Positions 11,422 to 20,319 of a DNA stretch of 38,987 bases are shown in pieces. The notes beneath the pieces are model-generated. The model was not told the DNA's origin. It searched no databases and worked only from the letters and a program-made list of their open reading frames with translations. The DNA lies in assembly GCA_022768785.1 (NCBI GenBank), contig JALELI010000072.1, positions 1-38,987 of the forward strand, read 5' to 3'. The position numbers and the translations under genes were made by a program. The DNA comes from Arcanobacterium sp. (GTDB lineage: Bacteria > Actinomycetota > Actinomycetes > Actinomycetales > Actinomycetaceae). Numbering within the stretch: position 1 is the first letter of the stretch; every line of letters begins with the position of its first letter.

Positions 11422-11788
11422 CCACTGCTGGCTTCTACCGCAAATACGGGTGTGCCAGAGGAATTTCCAGTGCGTCGCACCTGCTCGGCTGCGCTTGCTG
11501 AGCGCAACCGAGCAAGCCTCTCTCGTTTCTCGCGGAGTTTCGGCTCGTGGTTTTTACGCTGGCCAAATTTGTTGGGAAAACCCCGCAAAATCAAGCAAAT
11601 ACTCGCCATTTTGTGCTCTAGCACACATCGTTTTTCGTATTGTTAAAATATATAATTAATACAACGTTCGATATGATTGTGAATGTTTAAAATTTAACAG
11701 CTAAGTTGCTAATAGTTAACAGCTAAGTTGCTAATAGTAGGCATCGAGGAGTTACTGCACTGCGAGCACAACCGCCAAGGAGGCCAGC
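11422..11788. other. Intergenic region with AT-rich promoter-like segment
   Basis: 367 bases separate the peptidase from the regulator. The distal half (about 11630-11740) is strongly AT-rich against its surroundings and contains a perfect TATAAT at 11651-11656, a candidate -10 box for the regulator; I see no clear -35. It also contains a 22-bp perfect tandem duplication. A small inverted repeat GCTTGCT/AGCAAGC (11493-11499, 11511-11517) may be part of a terminator for the peptidase gene. Confidence 0.5.
11694..11737. repeat. 22-bp perfect tandem duplication upstream of a regulator
   Basis: TTAACAGCTAAGTTGCTAATAG occurs twice head-to-tail at 11694-11715 and 11716-11737, about 50 bases before the regulator start and just downstream of the TATAAT. 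It could be an operator array for the regulator itself, or a chance slippage duplication. Confidence 0.85.
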
Positions 11789-12391
11789 GTGGAATTATCG
11801 GATATTCAGAAGCAAGTGCTTACGTATATCCAGAATAAGAAAGACTGGGCCACGATCGTCGAGATCGCAGACAATGTCGCCGTGCACCCAAACTCTGTGC
11901 GAGCCGCCGTCGCCACCCTCACAGATCATGGGATCCTCGAGCGCATGCAGCATCGCGATGGCAAAAAGGGGCGCCCCACGTATATCTTCCGAGCCCGTCA
12001 AGGGCGCTTCACTATGCTCAAAGATGCTTTGCGCGCAATGGAATCCGCCACTGATGACGAGCAGCGTATCCTCGAAGCGCTCATCTCTGGAAAATATGAG
12101 GGCAGCCTTGAACAATCTGAGGATCTAGAATCAGATGTGGTGGAATTTCTCAAAAATGTCGATGTGGATTCCTATCAAGACGGCGATGAAATTCACGTGA
12201 CGGCGTGCCCATTCCGCGAGCTCAACGAAGGGCAAGCGGGATACACCTGCCGTATTCACCGCATGATTATCCAACAGGCGCTTGGCTCGCGCGGTTTGGT
12301 GCAGCTGAGCCCGCTTCACGCCAATAATGAGTGCCGAATCCGCATTAAAGATACCGGCATTGTGCGGAAATTTAACAATCCAAGCTGTTAG
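11789..12391 (+). CDS. Winged-helix transcriptional regulator with C-terminal Cys motif (COG2345/SufR-like)
   Basis: This is a DNA-binding regulator with a probable metal or Fe-S sensing domain. Residues ~1-65 form a helix-turn-helix/wing (IVEIADNVAVHPNSVRAAVATL, then the basic wing HRDGKKGRPTYIF). The C-terminal domain has Cys140 (TACPF), Cys154-x2-His157 (CRIH) and Cys182 (NNECRIRI), the arrangement typical of SufR-like proteins, which bind an Fe-S cluster. The GTG start follows a perfect AAGGAGG (11777-11783) with 5-base spacing. A tandem duplication lies in the promoter. The LytR_C gene follows 17 bases later, so they may be cotranscribed. The target genes are unknown; no suf operon is in the window. 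Confidence 0.75.
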   Translation: MELSDIQKQVLTYIQNKKDWATIVEIADNVAVHPNSVRAAVATLTDHGILERMQHRDGKKGRPTYIFRARQGRFTMLKDALRAMESATDDEQRILEALISGKYEGSLEQSEDLESDVVEFLKNVDVDSYQDGDEIHVTACPFRELNEGQAGYTCRIHRMIIQQALGSRGLVQLSPLHANNECRIRIKDTGIVRKFNNPSC

Positions 12392-12408
12392 TGGGTTAAA
12401 TTAGGCGT

Positions 12409-13020
12409 GTGAGTTCTTCTTCAAGCAAACAGCGCGCTGAATATCAAACCCACATGCACCAGCGTCAAACTGTGGTGTTTGGCACCATTGGCACAGTTAT
12501 GTTTGTGCTTTTAGTGGTGTGCACAATGTTTTGGCTCAATATCATTCCATTCCCTTTTAGCCGAGAGTTTGCGCGTGCCCCCAAGCCCACTGTGTATACT
12601 CCATGCCTTATAGACGGCGCCACCCCTGTGGACCCAAAAACTATCACTGTGCGAGTGTACAACGCTGGAGACACCGAAGGCTTAGCTGGGCGTGTAGGTG
12701 CCGTGCTGAAGAAAGCTAATATTCCAGTCTCAGAAACTACCAACTGGGCCGGAAAAGCAATTGAGTCGTCTGCAGTGATTTTCACGAGCAAAGCCGGCAC
12801 CCCTTCCGCCTATACGCTGCGCGCTTTCTTCCCGAAAGCAACAGTGGTGTTTGATCCCACCCTCACGGGTAGCCAAGTAGATGTAGTGCTCGGAGATAAA
12901 TGGGACGATGCCACCGATCTGATCGGAACCCCCAGCAAAGACGACTATTCAAAAGCTATGGTGAGTGCGAAAGGGTGCACTCCTATCGCCGATATTCCTG
13001 CCAAACCCGAGGACAAATAA
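12409..13020 (+). CDS. LytR_C-domain envelope protein
   Basis: This is a single-pass membrane protein with an extracytoplasmic LytR C-terminal domain. There are ~20 polar N-terminal residues, then a membrane helix (VVFGTIGTVMFVLLVVCTMF, about residues 22-45), then the outer domain. Segments ITVRVYNAGDTEGLAGRVGAVL and VDVVLGDKWD match the LytR_C fold, in which VxVxNG/AG and VxVVLG are recurrent. LytR_C domains are common in actinobacteria and occur alone or fused to LytR-CpsA-Psr phosphotransferases; the standalone form has no established activity. The GTG start at 12409 follows TTAGG closely; another GTG overlaps at 12407 in a different frame. Confidence 0.8.
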   Translation: MSSSSSKQRAEYQTHMHQRQTVVFGTIGTVMFVLLVVCTMFWLNIIPFPFSREFARAPKPTVYTPCLIDGATPVDPKTITVRVYNAGDTEGLAGRVGAVLKKANIPVSETTNWAGKAIESSAVIFTSKAGTPSAYTLRAFFPKATVVFDPTLTGSQVDVVLGDKWDDATDLIGTPSKDDYSKAMVSAKGCTPIADIPAKPEDK

Positions 13021-13081
13021 ACCACAGCATATTGCCCGTGCCACGGCTAGCAACTACCTGCTGAAGCAATCTGTTGGGGCA

Positions 13082-13140
13082 ACGCATTGCTGGAATGAGC
13101 TCCGCGCCAGCAATGCGTGATCCCGATTTAGTTTCGGGAT
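13082..13140. terminator. Two adjacent hairpins in a convergent intergenic region
   Basis: The first has a 12-bp perfect stem ACGCATTGCTGG/CCAGCAATGCGT (13082-13093, 13107-13118). The second has a 7-bp stem ATCCCGA/TCGGGAT (13120-13126, 13134-13140). They lie between the converging LytR_C and ASCH genes and probably act as a two-way terminator, though T-runs are missing. Confidence 0.55.
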
Positions 13141-13145
13141 TCGAT

Positions 13146-13547
13146 TTAGGAATAGAGCACATTGATGTGTTCGATAACGCCGTGCCCCAAAGTCTCCACC
13201 TGCTCGGTGACGATCAGGGCACGCGGCACTCCTTTGCCGTCGCACAAAATCGCTAAATCCCCCACCCGTGGCATTGCCGCTTCGCTCGAATCAGTTTGTT
13301 CATCAACGCTTTTGTTAGCAGCGCTAGGGATCTCGCTGTGAATCTCTTTCACAGTGCCTGCCAGCACCGCTGCGCAGAATTCATCTGCCTCCTGCGCCGT
13401 TTCCCCATAAGCAAAAAACGGTGGGCGCAGCGAGAGAAAACCACTCTGCCCCATCACAGCTTCAGCTGGATTGAGCCGCGCAGCATTAATTGCGTGCACC
13501 CAAAACGCCTCCACATCGGCCTCCGCCGGAGTGATTATCGCACCCAT
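13146..13547 (-). CDS. ASCH-domain protein, short form
   Basis: This is a small cytosolic protein with an ASCH (PUA-like) fold, thought to bind RNA or modified nucleobases; some members hydrolyse modified cytidines. The start is ATG at 13547, placed by AAAGGAG five bases upstream; the open frame extends to 13661 without signals. Recognisable parts are FWVHAINAARLNPAE near the N-terminus and PRVGDLAILCDGKGVPRALI, the typical GD-x-DGxGxP strand-turn. It has 133 residues and ends at HINVLYS, sooner than family members that continue with an EGxGDxSLxxWR stretch. The C-terminus may therefore be naturally short or lost. I found no continuation in the downstream bases that I could reconstruct. Confidence 0.7.
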   Translation of the reverse strand: MGAIITPAEADVEAFWVHAINAARLNPAEAVMGQSGFLSLRPPFFAYGETAQEADEFCAAVLAGTVKEIHSEIPSAANKSVDEQTDSSEAAMPRVGDLAILCDGKGVPRALIVTEQVETLGHGVIEHINVLYS

Positions 13548-13682
13548 CGCGCTCCTTTTCTGTGCAGATAGCTCGTTTATGAGAATAGCCTGCGCGCAAT
13601 CATGTGCCAGGCCCTGAATAGCCATGCGGCTCCGATCATTTCCGCGCATTCCGCCAGGCACTCGCCCCCAGGGCGTGCACTA

Positions 13683-15011
13683 TCATTCACCCTGCCGATG
13701 CTCTCGCGAACCCGAAAAATCCCCTGTTAGCCGTTGCACTGCAGAGTTCATATACTGCGTGGTGGCAATCCGAGAGATGGCATTAGCCACCAGCAGGGTG
13801 CCAGCCACAATTTTCCACGGAGAACGCGAGCCCGTGGAACGCCGCGTGATTCCGCTCATCAGCACAGCCCCTCCCGCGCTAGCTTGCAGCGCCGCCACGA
13901 TCGAAGTTAGCCAAGGGCGCTCGAGATATAAAGACCGATACATGCCTGCCACTTCGGAATTCACACGGCCCTCCCCGGCCACTTCCCAGGCGAGTGCCTC
14001 GGTGAACGTTTCTGCAGCACCTTGGGGCTGGAAAACTCGCACTCCTGGCACGGATTCCACGCTGGCATTCCCCGCCACCACTGCTATGAGCTGCGGCGGC
14101 AACCCCAGTGCATGCACAAGCGCCGGCAGTGCCTCATGCGCCGGCACAAGCAATGCCTGGCGCACATCAGCAAATGTGGCATTCACTAAATCGGCCACTG
14201 CAGCGCGAGCCATTCCGCCAGCGCCAAGCTCATCACGCACAAAATCTGTGGCAGATACAGCGGCATCAGCAAGCGTGAGCCACGTGAATGGCGGCAACTC
14301 TCCGCTCCAGTCCCACCGCTTTTCGCGCCCCATACGGCGCACCACTAGCAAGGGCGATCCATCGTTGGAAGTCTGCACAAAAATCATGGCATACGCAGGG
14401 GCAGGAATCAGCCAGCTGCCTGTGCGTGGGGCATGATCGGCCACTAGTAACCGGATATCTCCCAGTTTCACTGCACCAATCGCCTGGCGCTGTGACGTGG
14501 CAAGCACCGGAATTTCCGATGTGGCCATCTCCGCTAAGGCAAAACCTCGCCCTGCGGGGATAGCAGTTTGCTCCGGTTCCGAAAAATTATCCGCAGCTTC
14601 TTGGGTAGTGCCAGCCAGCGCCGCTTCTGCTGCACTCTCTGCGGCGGATTCTTGGGAGAGGTGATCGCACACATCATCATCGATATCCACAGCTCCAATA
14701 TCCATTGGCCCGTGAAGCACCGTGCCGTTCAGGCTCACTTCCACCTTGCGCAACTGATCATGCAGATAGCCAGCCAAATTTTCAAGGCTTCGCCCTTTGA
14801 TGATCTCGTAGCTCTCATCAAGCGTAGCCACCCGCAGCTTGCGCCCTGCCACTGCCAGCTCAAAATCAAACTGCGCCGGATTCTCCGCATTCGCTGCCCC
14901 ACGGCCAATAATGCGCTCTGCAGCAAAGAGCTCTTGAATATCGCGCTCAGCAGTGAGATCAGGATCGAGCCGCGTGATCGTGCCTGTGATAGGCCGCCAT
15001 GCCGTCATCAT
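13683..15011 (-). CDS. Uncharacterised protein with C-terminal hydrophobic segment
   Basis: I do not recognise this family. The product is about 442 residues, starting at ATG 15011 or the adjacent ATG 15008 (AGAAGG is 2 or 5 bases upstream; the second fits better). It begins AWRPITGTITRLDPDLTAERD. The middle (about residues 120-170) is acidic and Ala/Glu-rich, probably a linker. The second half has mixed alpha/beta character, including SPLLVVRRMGREKRWDWSGELPPF. Near the C-terminus are two modest hydrophobic stretches (SIVAALQASAGGAVLMSG; KIVAGTLLVANAISRIA), which may anchor it in the membrane. A 270-codon plus-strand frame opposite it is a shadow. It lies between rlmB and the ASCH gene on the same strand. 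Confidence 0.7.
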   Translation of the reverse strand: MMTAWRPITGTITRLDPDLTAERDIQELFAAERIIGRGAANAENPAQFDFELAVAGRKLRVATLDESYEIIKGRSLENLAGYLHDQLRKVEVSLNGTVLHGPMDIGAVDIDDDVCDHLSQESAAESAAEAALAGTTQEAADNFSEPEQTAIPAGRGFALAEMATSEIPVLATSQRQAIGAVKLGDIRLLVADHAPRTGSWLIPAPAYAMIFVQTSNDGSPLLVVRRMGREKRWDWSGELPPFTWLTLADAAVSATDFVRDELGAGGMARAAVADLVNATFADVRQALLVPAHEALPALVHALGLPPQLIAVVAGNASVESVPGVRVFQPQGAAETFTEALAWEVAGEGRVNSEVAGMYRSLYLERPWLTSIVAALQASAGGAVLMSGITRRSTGSRSPWKIVAGTLLVANAISRIATTQYMNSAVQRLTGDFSGSREHRQGE

Positions 15012-15086
15012 TGCCTTCTTTCGCCGTGCCTCTGCGCAGCGAAAGAGCATTCATGCTCCACGCCACACATTCTTCTTAGCACTAGC

Positions 15087-16067
15087 TTAGCGTGCGCGCA
15101 GCTGATCTACCTGATAGAGCGCAATTCCAGTGGCCACGGCGGCGTTGAGAGATTCCATCTGCGAAGCAATCGGGATCGCAGCAATCTGATCGCACGTTTC
15201 CCGCACGAGGCGCGAAAGCCCGTTTCCCTCTGAGCCAGTCACGAGCACTAATGGCTCACTCGCTAGCGAAAGTTCAGCAATCGGCACTGCTTCCGCTTCA
15301 CCCGCGAGCCCCACCACAAAATATCCTTGCTTTTTGAGCTCTTTCAGCGTGAGCACTAGATTCGTTTCGCGAGCCACTGGCACACGAGCCAGAGCCCCAG
15401 CTGAAACTTTCCACACTGTGGCATTCACAGATGCGCTCCGGCGCTCTGTGATGAGCACACCATCTGCCTGAAAAGCGCTGGCGGATCGAATCGCCGCTCC
15501 GAGGTTGTGAGGATCCGTAACGGAATCCAACGCCACAATTAGCCCTGGCCGCTCCGAGTGTTGCTGGGCAATATCCACCAGGTCAAGAGCACTCACGTAT
15601 TCGTAAGGCAGCACTTCTAAAGCAATTCCCTGGTGTGCAGAACCCCCGGCGATCATATCGAGCTCGCCACGCGTCACCTCTACGATTGGCACACCTGCAG
15701 CAGTAGCCGCTCGCGCCACCGAAACCACCCGCTCATCGTGGGCGAGTGCCCCCACCATAAACACACGAGAATAGGGGATTCCCGCCGCCACTGCCTCGGC
15801 CACTGGATTGCGGCCAGCCACCAGCTCGTGCCCTGCTTTGATCTGCAGTGAAGCTTTTAGCTTCGGGGCTGCTGCCGCCACTTGTGCAGCACGCGCCTGA
15901 GCAGCCAGTTTGCGCTTATGTGCCGGGTGATATGGCCGATCCTCGGCTTTGGGAATATTTTTGTGCCCTTCTAGCCGGCCACGCCCTTTGCCACCCGAAC
16001 CTTTTGCGGCTCGCTTCTTCGTGCCCTTACGTTTAGCCCCTGCCGGCCGGCCAAAATGATCTGCCAT
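15087..16067 (-). CDS. rlmB: TrmH-family 23S rRNA (guanosine-2'-O-)methyltransferase RlmB
   Basis: This SpoU-class enzyme uses SAM to methylate a ribose 2'-OH in 23S rRNA. It has 326 residues from ATG 16067, which follows GAGAGGAA by five bases. The first ~75 residues are very basic (KRKGTKKRAAKGSGGKGRGR), a low-complexity RNA-binding extension common in actinobacterial members. Then comes the substrate-binding domain (LVAGRNPVAEAVAAG) and the knotted catalytic domain with motifs DSVTDPHNLGAAIRSASAF, LVTGSEGNGLSRLV and IPIASQMESLNAAVATGIAL. All three SpoU motifs are intact. It neighbours cysS, a very common actinobacterial pairing. Confidence 0.93.
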   Translation of the reverse strand: MADHFGRPAGAKRKGTKKRAAKGSGGKGRGRLEGHKNIPKAEDRPYHPAHKRKLAAQARAAQVAAAAPKLKASLQIKAGHELVAGRNPVAEAVAAGIPYSRVFMVGALAHDERVVSVARAATAAGVPIVEVTRGELDMIAGGSAHQGIALEVLPYEYVSALDLVDIAQQHSERPGLIVALDSVTDPHNLGAAIRSASAFQADGVLITERRSASVNATVWKVSAGALARVPVARETNLVLTLKELKKQGYFVVGLAGEAEAVPIAELSLASEPLVLVTGSEGNGLSRLVRETCDQIAAIPIASQMESLNAAVATGIALYQVDQLRAR

Positions 16068-16227
16068 CGTTTCCTCTCGGTGTATTCTCAAGCTCCCCAG
16101 CCGAATTCCACAGCCAATAGAGCGGTTGCGTTATCTCACTGTTTACCCTCACTGCGCCCCATTCAAAGCTCCATAGCCCGGCTAGCGGTCAGATGGCTCA
16201 GCGGCGGCCAGCTGAGCGCTCGATCAG

Positions 16228-17661
16228 CTAAAAATCGAGCCGCCAGCGCGCGCCCTCGGAGGAATCTTCCACGCTGATTCCCGCAGCCGCCAGCGAATCG
16301 CGCAGTGCATCCGCCTGTGGCCAATCTTTTGCTGCGCGCGCTGCAGCGCGCCGCTCCAAAATCTGATTCACCAACGCATCGAGAGCGGTATACACATCGC
16401 TGCCCGCCCCTTGCACCTCACTGCCGCGCCAAGGCTCCGCCAGCGGATCCAAGCCCAGCACATCGAGCATAGAGCGCACGAGCAATTGCTCTCGCTGCGT
16501 TTCCACATCGTCAGTGTTTGCCAAGGCACTGTTGCCCAACTTCACATGCTCATGGATCACCGCGAGTGCAGCGGAAACGTTCAGATCGTCGTCCATAGCC
16601 TGAGTAAACTCTGCAGGGAGCTCAGCCGGCCCCAGCGCCGTCACCGCAGCGCGCTCAATTTCGCCAGTGGCTTCCACCGCTCGCTGCACAAATCCGTTGA
16701 GCCGTTCCCACACTGCCGCAGCTTCTGTGAGCGTGCGCTCCGAATAGGCCACCATGGAGCGATAGTGCACTGTGCCCAGCGCAAAACGCACCAACACAGC
16801 AGGATTTTCGCGCAAGATGTTTTCCACGGTGAGTGAATTGCCCAGGCTCTTGCTCATTTTCTCGCCGTCAATCGTCACCCACGCGTTGTGCATCCAATAG
16901 CGGGCAAAACCAAAACCTGCCGCATGGCTCTGCGCCTGCTCATTCTCATGGTGTGGGAAACGCAGATCTAAACCGCCGCCGTGAATATCGAAACTCTCAC
17001 CCAGATATTTCCAGCTCATTGCAGAGCACTCTAGGTGCCACCCTGGTCGGCCACGCCCCCACGGCGTCTCCCAGCTTGCCGTCTTTGGCTCACTCGGCTT
17101 CGCCGCTTTCCACAGCGCGAAATCATGTGGATTGCGTTTATCAGGCTCGCTGCCAGAATCATCAACTGCGAGATCGCTCAGTGCCTGGTGCGTGAGCGAG
17201 CCATAATCTGCAAGTGAAGTGACGTCGAAATAGACGTTGCCAGCATCTCCCACATAGGCGTGGCCCGCATCAATAATTTTCTGAATGAGCGCAATCATCT
17301 CCGGCACATGCCCAGTGGCCCGCGGCTCGTAGGTGGGAGGCAGCACCCCAAGTGCTCGATAGGCAGCCGCAAACTCCCGTTCAAACCGATATGCCCACGC
17401 CCACCAGGGCTGGCCTGCTTCTGCGGATTTGTTGAGAATTTTATCGTCTATATCCGTCACATTGCGCACGAGAGTGACGCCGTATCCACTGCGTTGCAGC
17501 CAGCGCACCAGCACATCAAATGCCAGCGCCGAGCGCACGTGCCCAATGTGCGGAGCGCTCTGCACTGTGGCACCGCACAGATAAATCCCCACTGCATTCG
17601 GATCAATGGGGTGGAACTCCTGCAACTTCCGGCTCGCGGAATCATAGATATGCAAACTCAC
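16228..17661 (-). CDS. cysS: Cysteinyl-tRNA synthetase
   Basis: This class I synthetase charges tRNA-Cys. It has 477 residues. The zinc ligand Cys29 and the HIGH motif (38-41) are in the expected N-terminal place, and KMSKS is at residues 268-272. The segment [18 protein letters not shown] carries the second zinc Cys and His, and [15 protein letters not shown] is the family signature. A cysteine ligase (MshC) of mycothiol synthesis is related, but the full C-terminal anticodon-binding region here argues for CysS. rlmB lies 160 bases downstream on the same strand, so one operon is likely. A 7-bp inverted repeat GCTCAGC/GCTGAGC (16196-16217) sits between them. Confidence 0.96.
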   Translation of the reverse strand: MSLHIYDSASRKLQEFHPIDPNAVGIYLCGATVQSAPHIGHVRSALAFDVLVRWLQRSGYGVTLVRNVTDIDDKILNKSAEAGQPWWAWAYRFEREFAAAYRALGVLPPTYEPRATGHVPEMIALIQKIIDAGHAYVGDAGNVYFDVTSLADYGSLTHQALSDLAVDDSGSEPDKRNPHDFALWKAAKPSEPKTASWETPWGRGRPGWHLECSAMSWKYLGESFDIHGGGLDLRFPHHENEQAQSHAAGFGFARYWMHNAWVTIDGEKMSKSLGNSLTVENILRENPAVLVRFALGTVHYRSMVAYSERTLTEAAAVWERLNGFVQRAVEATGEIERAAVTALGPAELPAEFTQAMDDDLNVSAALAVIHEHVKLGNSALANTDDVETQREQLLVRSMLDVLGLDPLAEPWRGSEVQGAGSDVYTALDALVNQILERRAAARAAKDWPQADALRDSLAAAGISVEDSSEGARWRLDF

Positions 17662-17763
17662 GCGCCCATTTTATCGTGCTTTCACAGATTGAGCAGAATA
17701 GCCGCAATCTGGCCCCGTGCTAGATTTCGAGCGCTTCAAAGCACCAGCACAACAATCAGTGCC

Positions 17764-17833
17764 GCGGAAGTGTACCGCTAGCTTGTGCGGAAACGTACCG
17801 CTAGCTTGTGCGGAAGCGTACCCCCTAGCTTGT
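17764..17833. repeat. Three tandem copies of a 23-24 bp unit
   Basis: The unit GCGGAAGTGTACCGCTAGC-TTGT occurs at 17764-17786, 17787-17809 and 17810-17833. The last copy is 24 bp and slightly diverged (CCCCCTAG for CCGCTAG). It lies in the divergent gap between cysS and the UMF1-type transporter gene. Too few copies and no spacers, so not a CRISPR. Confidence 0.85.
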
Positions 17834-17948
17834 ATAGAGCGCACCGCACCGCCGTTTCTATTTATTTACTTTGAGTAAACTCACACCTTTCTAAAATTGA
17901 CGCTCCGGGAATTGCCTACTGCGTGGCCTACACCGGTAGATTGAACAT

Positions 17949-19388
17949 ATGATCAAACTTCTTGCTCGACGCCCTGCGCACCGATCGCTGCCTGCAGCGC
18001 CAGCCACCTCGGATCACTCCTCACTGGAGCACGAACCCACTCAAGCTGGCCGCCGGCACCGCACTTTCACGGGCCGAGTGTGGGCCTGGGGCTTGTGGGA
18101 TATGGGCTCTGCTGCATTCAATGCAGTGGTCACCACTTTTGTGTTCTCGGTATACCTCACCAATGAGAAGCTCTTCGGCCCGCATGCAGACACCGATCTT
18201 GGCTATGCACTCACAGTGGCCGGCGTTGCCATTGCTGTGGTGGCCCCCGCTCTTGGCCAGGCAATTGATCGCTCGGGGCGCTCTGCCTCGTTTCTGCGCG
18301 CCACCACCGCTATCACCATCGTTTGCACCACCGGCCTATTCTGGGTGACGCCGATTGGCCCTGATGGCTCCTCGCGCCTCTGGCTTGGGCTTTTTCTGCT
18401 AGCAGTTGGCAATATCTCCTTTGAAACTGGCTCTGTGATCTACAATGCGATGCTCTCCGAAGTCTCCACTCCACGCACGGTGGGGAGGATTTCTGGCTTC
18501 GGGTGGGGGCTCGGCTATGTGGGCGGTATCGTGCTGTTGCTCATTCTCTTTGTAGGCTTCATCAACCCCGATGTAGGCTGGTTCGGCGTCACCTCAGAAA
18601 ACGGATTAAATATTCGCGTAGCTATGCTTTTCGCCGCGCTCTGGACGCTTATTTTTTCTCTCCCCATCGCCATCGTATTTCACGATAAACCCCGCACCAA
18701 GGCAGTAAAACACCTCGGTGTAGTGGGAGCCTATAAAGAGCTGGCGCACTCGCTTAAACGGCTGTGGAACATCGACCGCTCCGTGGTGTGGTTCTTGCTC
18801 TCTTCAGCGATCTATCGCGATGGCCTCGCTGGGGTTTTCACATTCGGAGCGATCCTCGCTTCAACGGCTTTCGGTTTTAGCTCTAGCCAGGTGATTCTCT
18901 TCGGCGTGGTGGCCAATGTAGTGGCTGGCATCGCCACTATGCTTTTCGGCTTCCTCGACGATCTGCTCGGCGCCCGAGCCGTGATTATCATTAGTTTAGT
19001 GGCGATGTGCGTATTTGGTTTCGCCGTATTTTTCTTCCACTCCGGCATTGGTTCCCTCTCGCCCACTGCGATCTATTGGATCTTTGGGCTGGGGCTGTGC
19101 ATATTTGTGGGGCCGACACAAAGTGCCTCACGCACATACCTCTCGCGCATTGCCCCTCCCGGTGAAGAGGGAGAGGTGTTTGGCCTCTACGCCACCACTG
19201 GCCGCGCAGTGAGTTTCCTCGCGCCATTCATGTATGCCACAGCCATTTCAATAGCCAGACATTTTGTGCCCGACGCCGAATACTTCGGGATTCTTGGGCT
19301 GATGGTGGTGTTGCTCGCGGGGTTACTCGCTTTCTTGCCTGTGAAAGCCCAGCCGCGGCACACACCAGAGACGGCACACACTGTGTGA
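17949..19388 (+). CDS. MFS transporter, UMF1 (Atg22-like) family
   Basis: This is a cytoplasmic-membrane transporter with about twelve hydrophobic segments and 479 residues. After a ~36-residue polar N-terminus, the segment VWAWGLWDMGSAAFNAVVTTFVFSVY is characteristic of UMF1/Atg22-like proteins, as is GRISGFGWGLGYVGGIVLLL. Late segments GPTQSASRTYLSRIAPPGEEGEVFGLYATTGRAVSFLAP also match this family. The substrate is unknown in bacteria; the fungal relative exports amino acids from the vacuole. The ATG at 17949 has only a weak GGTAG upstream. It appears monocistronic, divergent from cysS and converging on ispF. Confidence 0.85.
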   Translation: MIKLLARRPAHRSLPAAPATSDHSSLEHEPTQAGRRHRTFTGRVWAWGLWDMGSAAFNAVVTTFVFSVYLTNEKLFGPHADTDLGYALTVAGVAIAVVAPALGQAIDRSGRSASFLRATTAITIVCTTGLFWVTPIGPDGSSRLWLGLFLLAVGNISFETGSVIYNAMLSEVSTPRTVGRISGFGWGLGYVGGIVLLLILFVGFINPDVGWFGVTSENGLNIRVAMLFAALWTLIFSLPIAIVFHDKPRTKAVKHLGVVGAYKELAHSLKRLWNIDRSVVWFLLSSAIYRDGLAGVFTFGAILASTAFGFSSSQVILFGVVANVVAGIATMLFGFLDDLLGARAVIIISLVAMCVFGFAVFFFHSGIGSLSPTAIYWIFGLGLCIFVGPTQSASRTYLSRIAPPGEEGEVFGLYATTGRAVSFLAPFMYATAISIARHFVPDAEYFGILGLMVVLLAGLLAFLPVKAQPRHTPETAHTV

Positions 19389-19566
19389 GTGAGCAAAAGC
19401 CTCTCAGCTCTCTGAGGGAAGCTTCTCTGGGGGAACGGCTCACTCACACGGAGCCTATCCTCTCAGCAAGCGGCACCCAAAAGGGGCAAGGCGGTGCGCT
19501 ATCCACGGCGACGTATCCCTATGTACTATCCACGAGAGCTACCCCTCGCTCAGAGGCACTCTACAA

Positions 19567-20124
19567 TTACTCAATTCCGTGCAGCAGAGCAGTGGCAATT
19601 GCTGCAATTCCCTCGCCGGCGCCAATGAATCCCAGATGGTCGGTGGTGGTGGCAGCCACTGCCACCGGCGCCCCCACGATTGCGCTCATACGCTCTTCGG
19701 CCGCCGCCTTGCGCGGAGAGAATCGTGGTTGCTGCGCCACAATTTGCACAGAGATGTTTGTGACGCCAAATCCTGCGCCGCGCGCCAACCGCAGCGCCTC
19801 GCGCAGAAACATTTCACCAGAAGCGCCGGCGAACTCCGGCCGATCCACGCCAAACACTGTGCCCATCTCGCCCACACCTGCAGCGATTAGAATCGCGTCA
19901 CAAGCGGCGTGAGCAGCCACATCTCCATCAGAATGCCCAGCGAGCGCCCGCTCTCCTGGCCATTCCAGGCACGCGAGCATCAGAGGGCGCCGTTGCAGCA
20001 GAGTATGCGGCTCTGTTGCAACGCTCTGTGCGCGGCCGCTAGCCACACCGCTCTCTGGATAAGATTCGGGCTCGAAAGCATGCACATCTACGGCAGTTGC
20101 CACTCGCATTATCTGTGGTGCCAT
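19567..20124 (-). CDS. ispF: 2-C-methyl-D-erythritol 2,4-cyclodiphosphate synthase
   Basis: This is a zinc enzyme of the MEP isoprenoid pathway that converts CDP-ME 2-phosphate to MEcPP with release of CMP. Metal-binding DVHAF (Asp-x-His) is near the N-terminus and GHSDGDVAAHAACDAILIAAG is the conserved core with the third ligand His. The C-terminal TTTDHLGFIGAGEGIAAIATALL closes the trimer fold. There is an insertion of ~25 residues between DVHAF and the RRPLML strand, which makes it somewhat longer than usual. The start is uncertain: ATG 20124 (chosen, AAGGAG 13 bases upstream), ATG 20109 or GTG 20148. It follows ispD and carD on the same strand, a typical actinobacterial order. Confidence 0.93.
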   Translation of the reverse strand: MAPQIMRVATAVDVHAFEPESYPESGVASGRAQSVATEPHTLLQRRPLMLACLEWPGERALAGHSDGDVAAHAACDAILIAAGVGEMGTVFGVDRPEFAGASGEMFLREALRLARGAGFGVTNISVQIVAQQPRFSPRKAAAEERMSAIVGAPVAVAATTTDHLGFIGAGEGIAAIATALLHGIE

Positions 20125-20319
20125 CGGTCTACCACGGCTCCTTTTCACTTTCGCTGTTCGCCCTCACTGCGCCGCTCCGCAATACGTCATTTCCCTCAAC
20201 GCACAGCCCCAACTGCCCTCGTGGTAGTATAGGCGATTCAGCAATTGGGCGTGCAAGGCCGCCGCGCGGCACAGCGCCATCACACACTGCATTCCACTGC
20301 ACACCATTGCGCCCCAACC

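Noticed and set aside
13624-14436. 270-codon plus-strand open frame
   Set aside because: It lies opposite the unknown minus-strand gene; its composition (Ser/Ala/Arg-rich) is that of an antisense shadow and it lacks a ribosome site.
17764-17833. Possible CRISPR array
   Set aside because: Three head-to-tail copies with no spacers and no cas genes; it is a simple tandem repeat.
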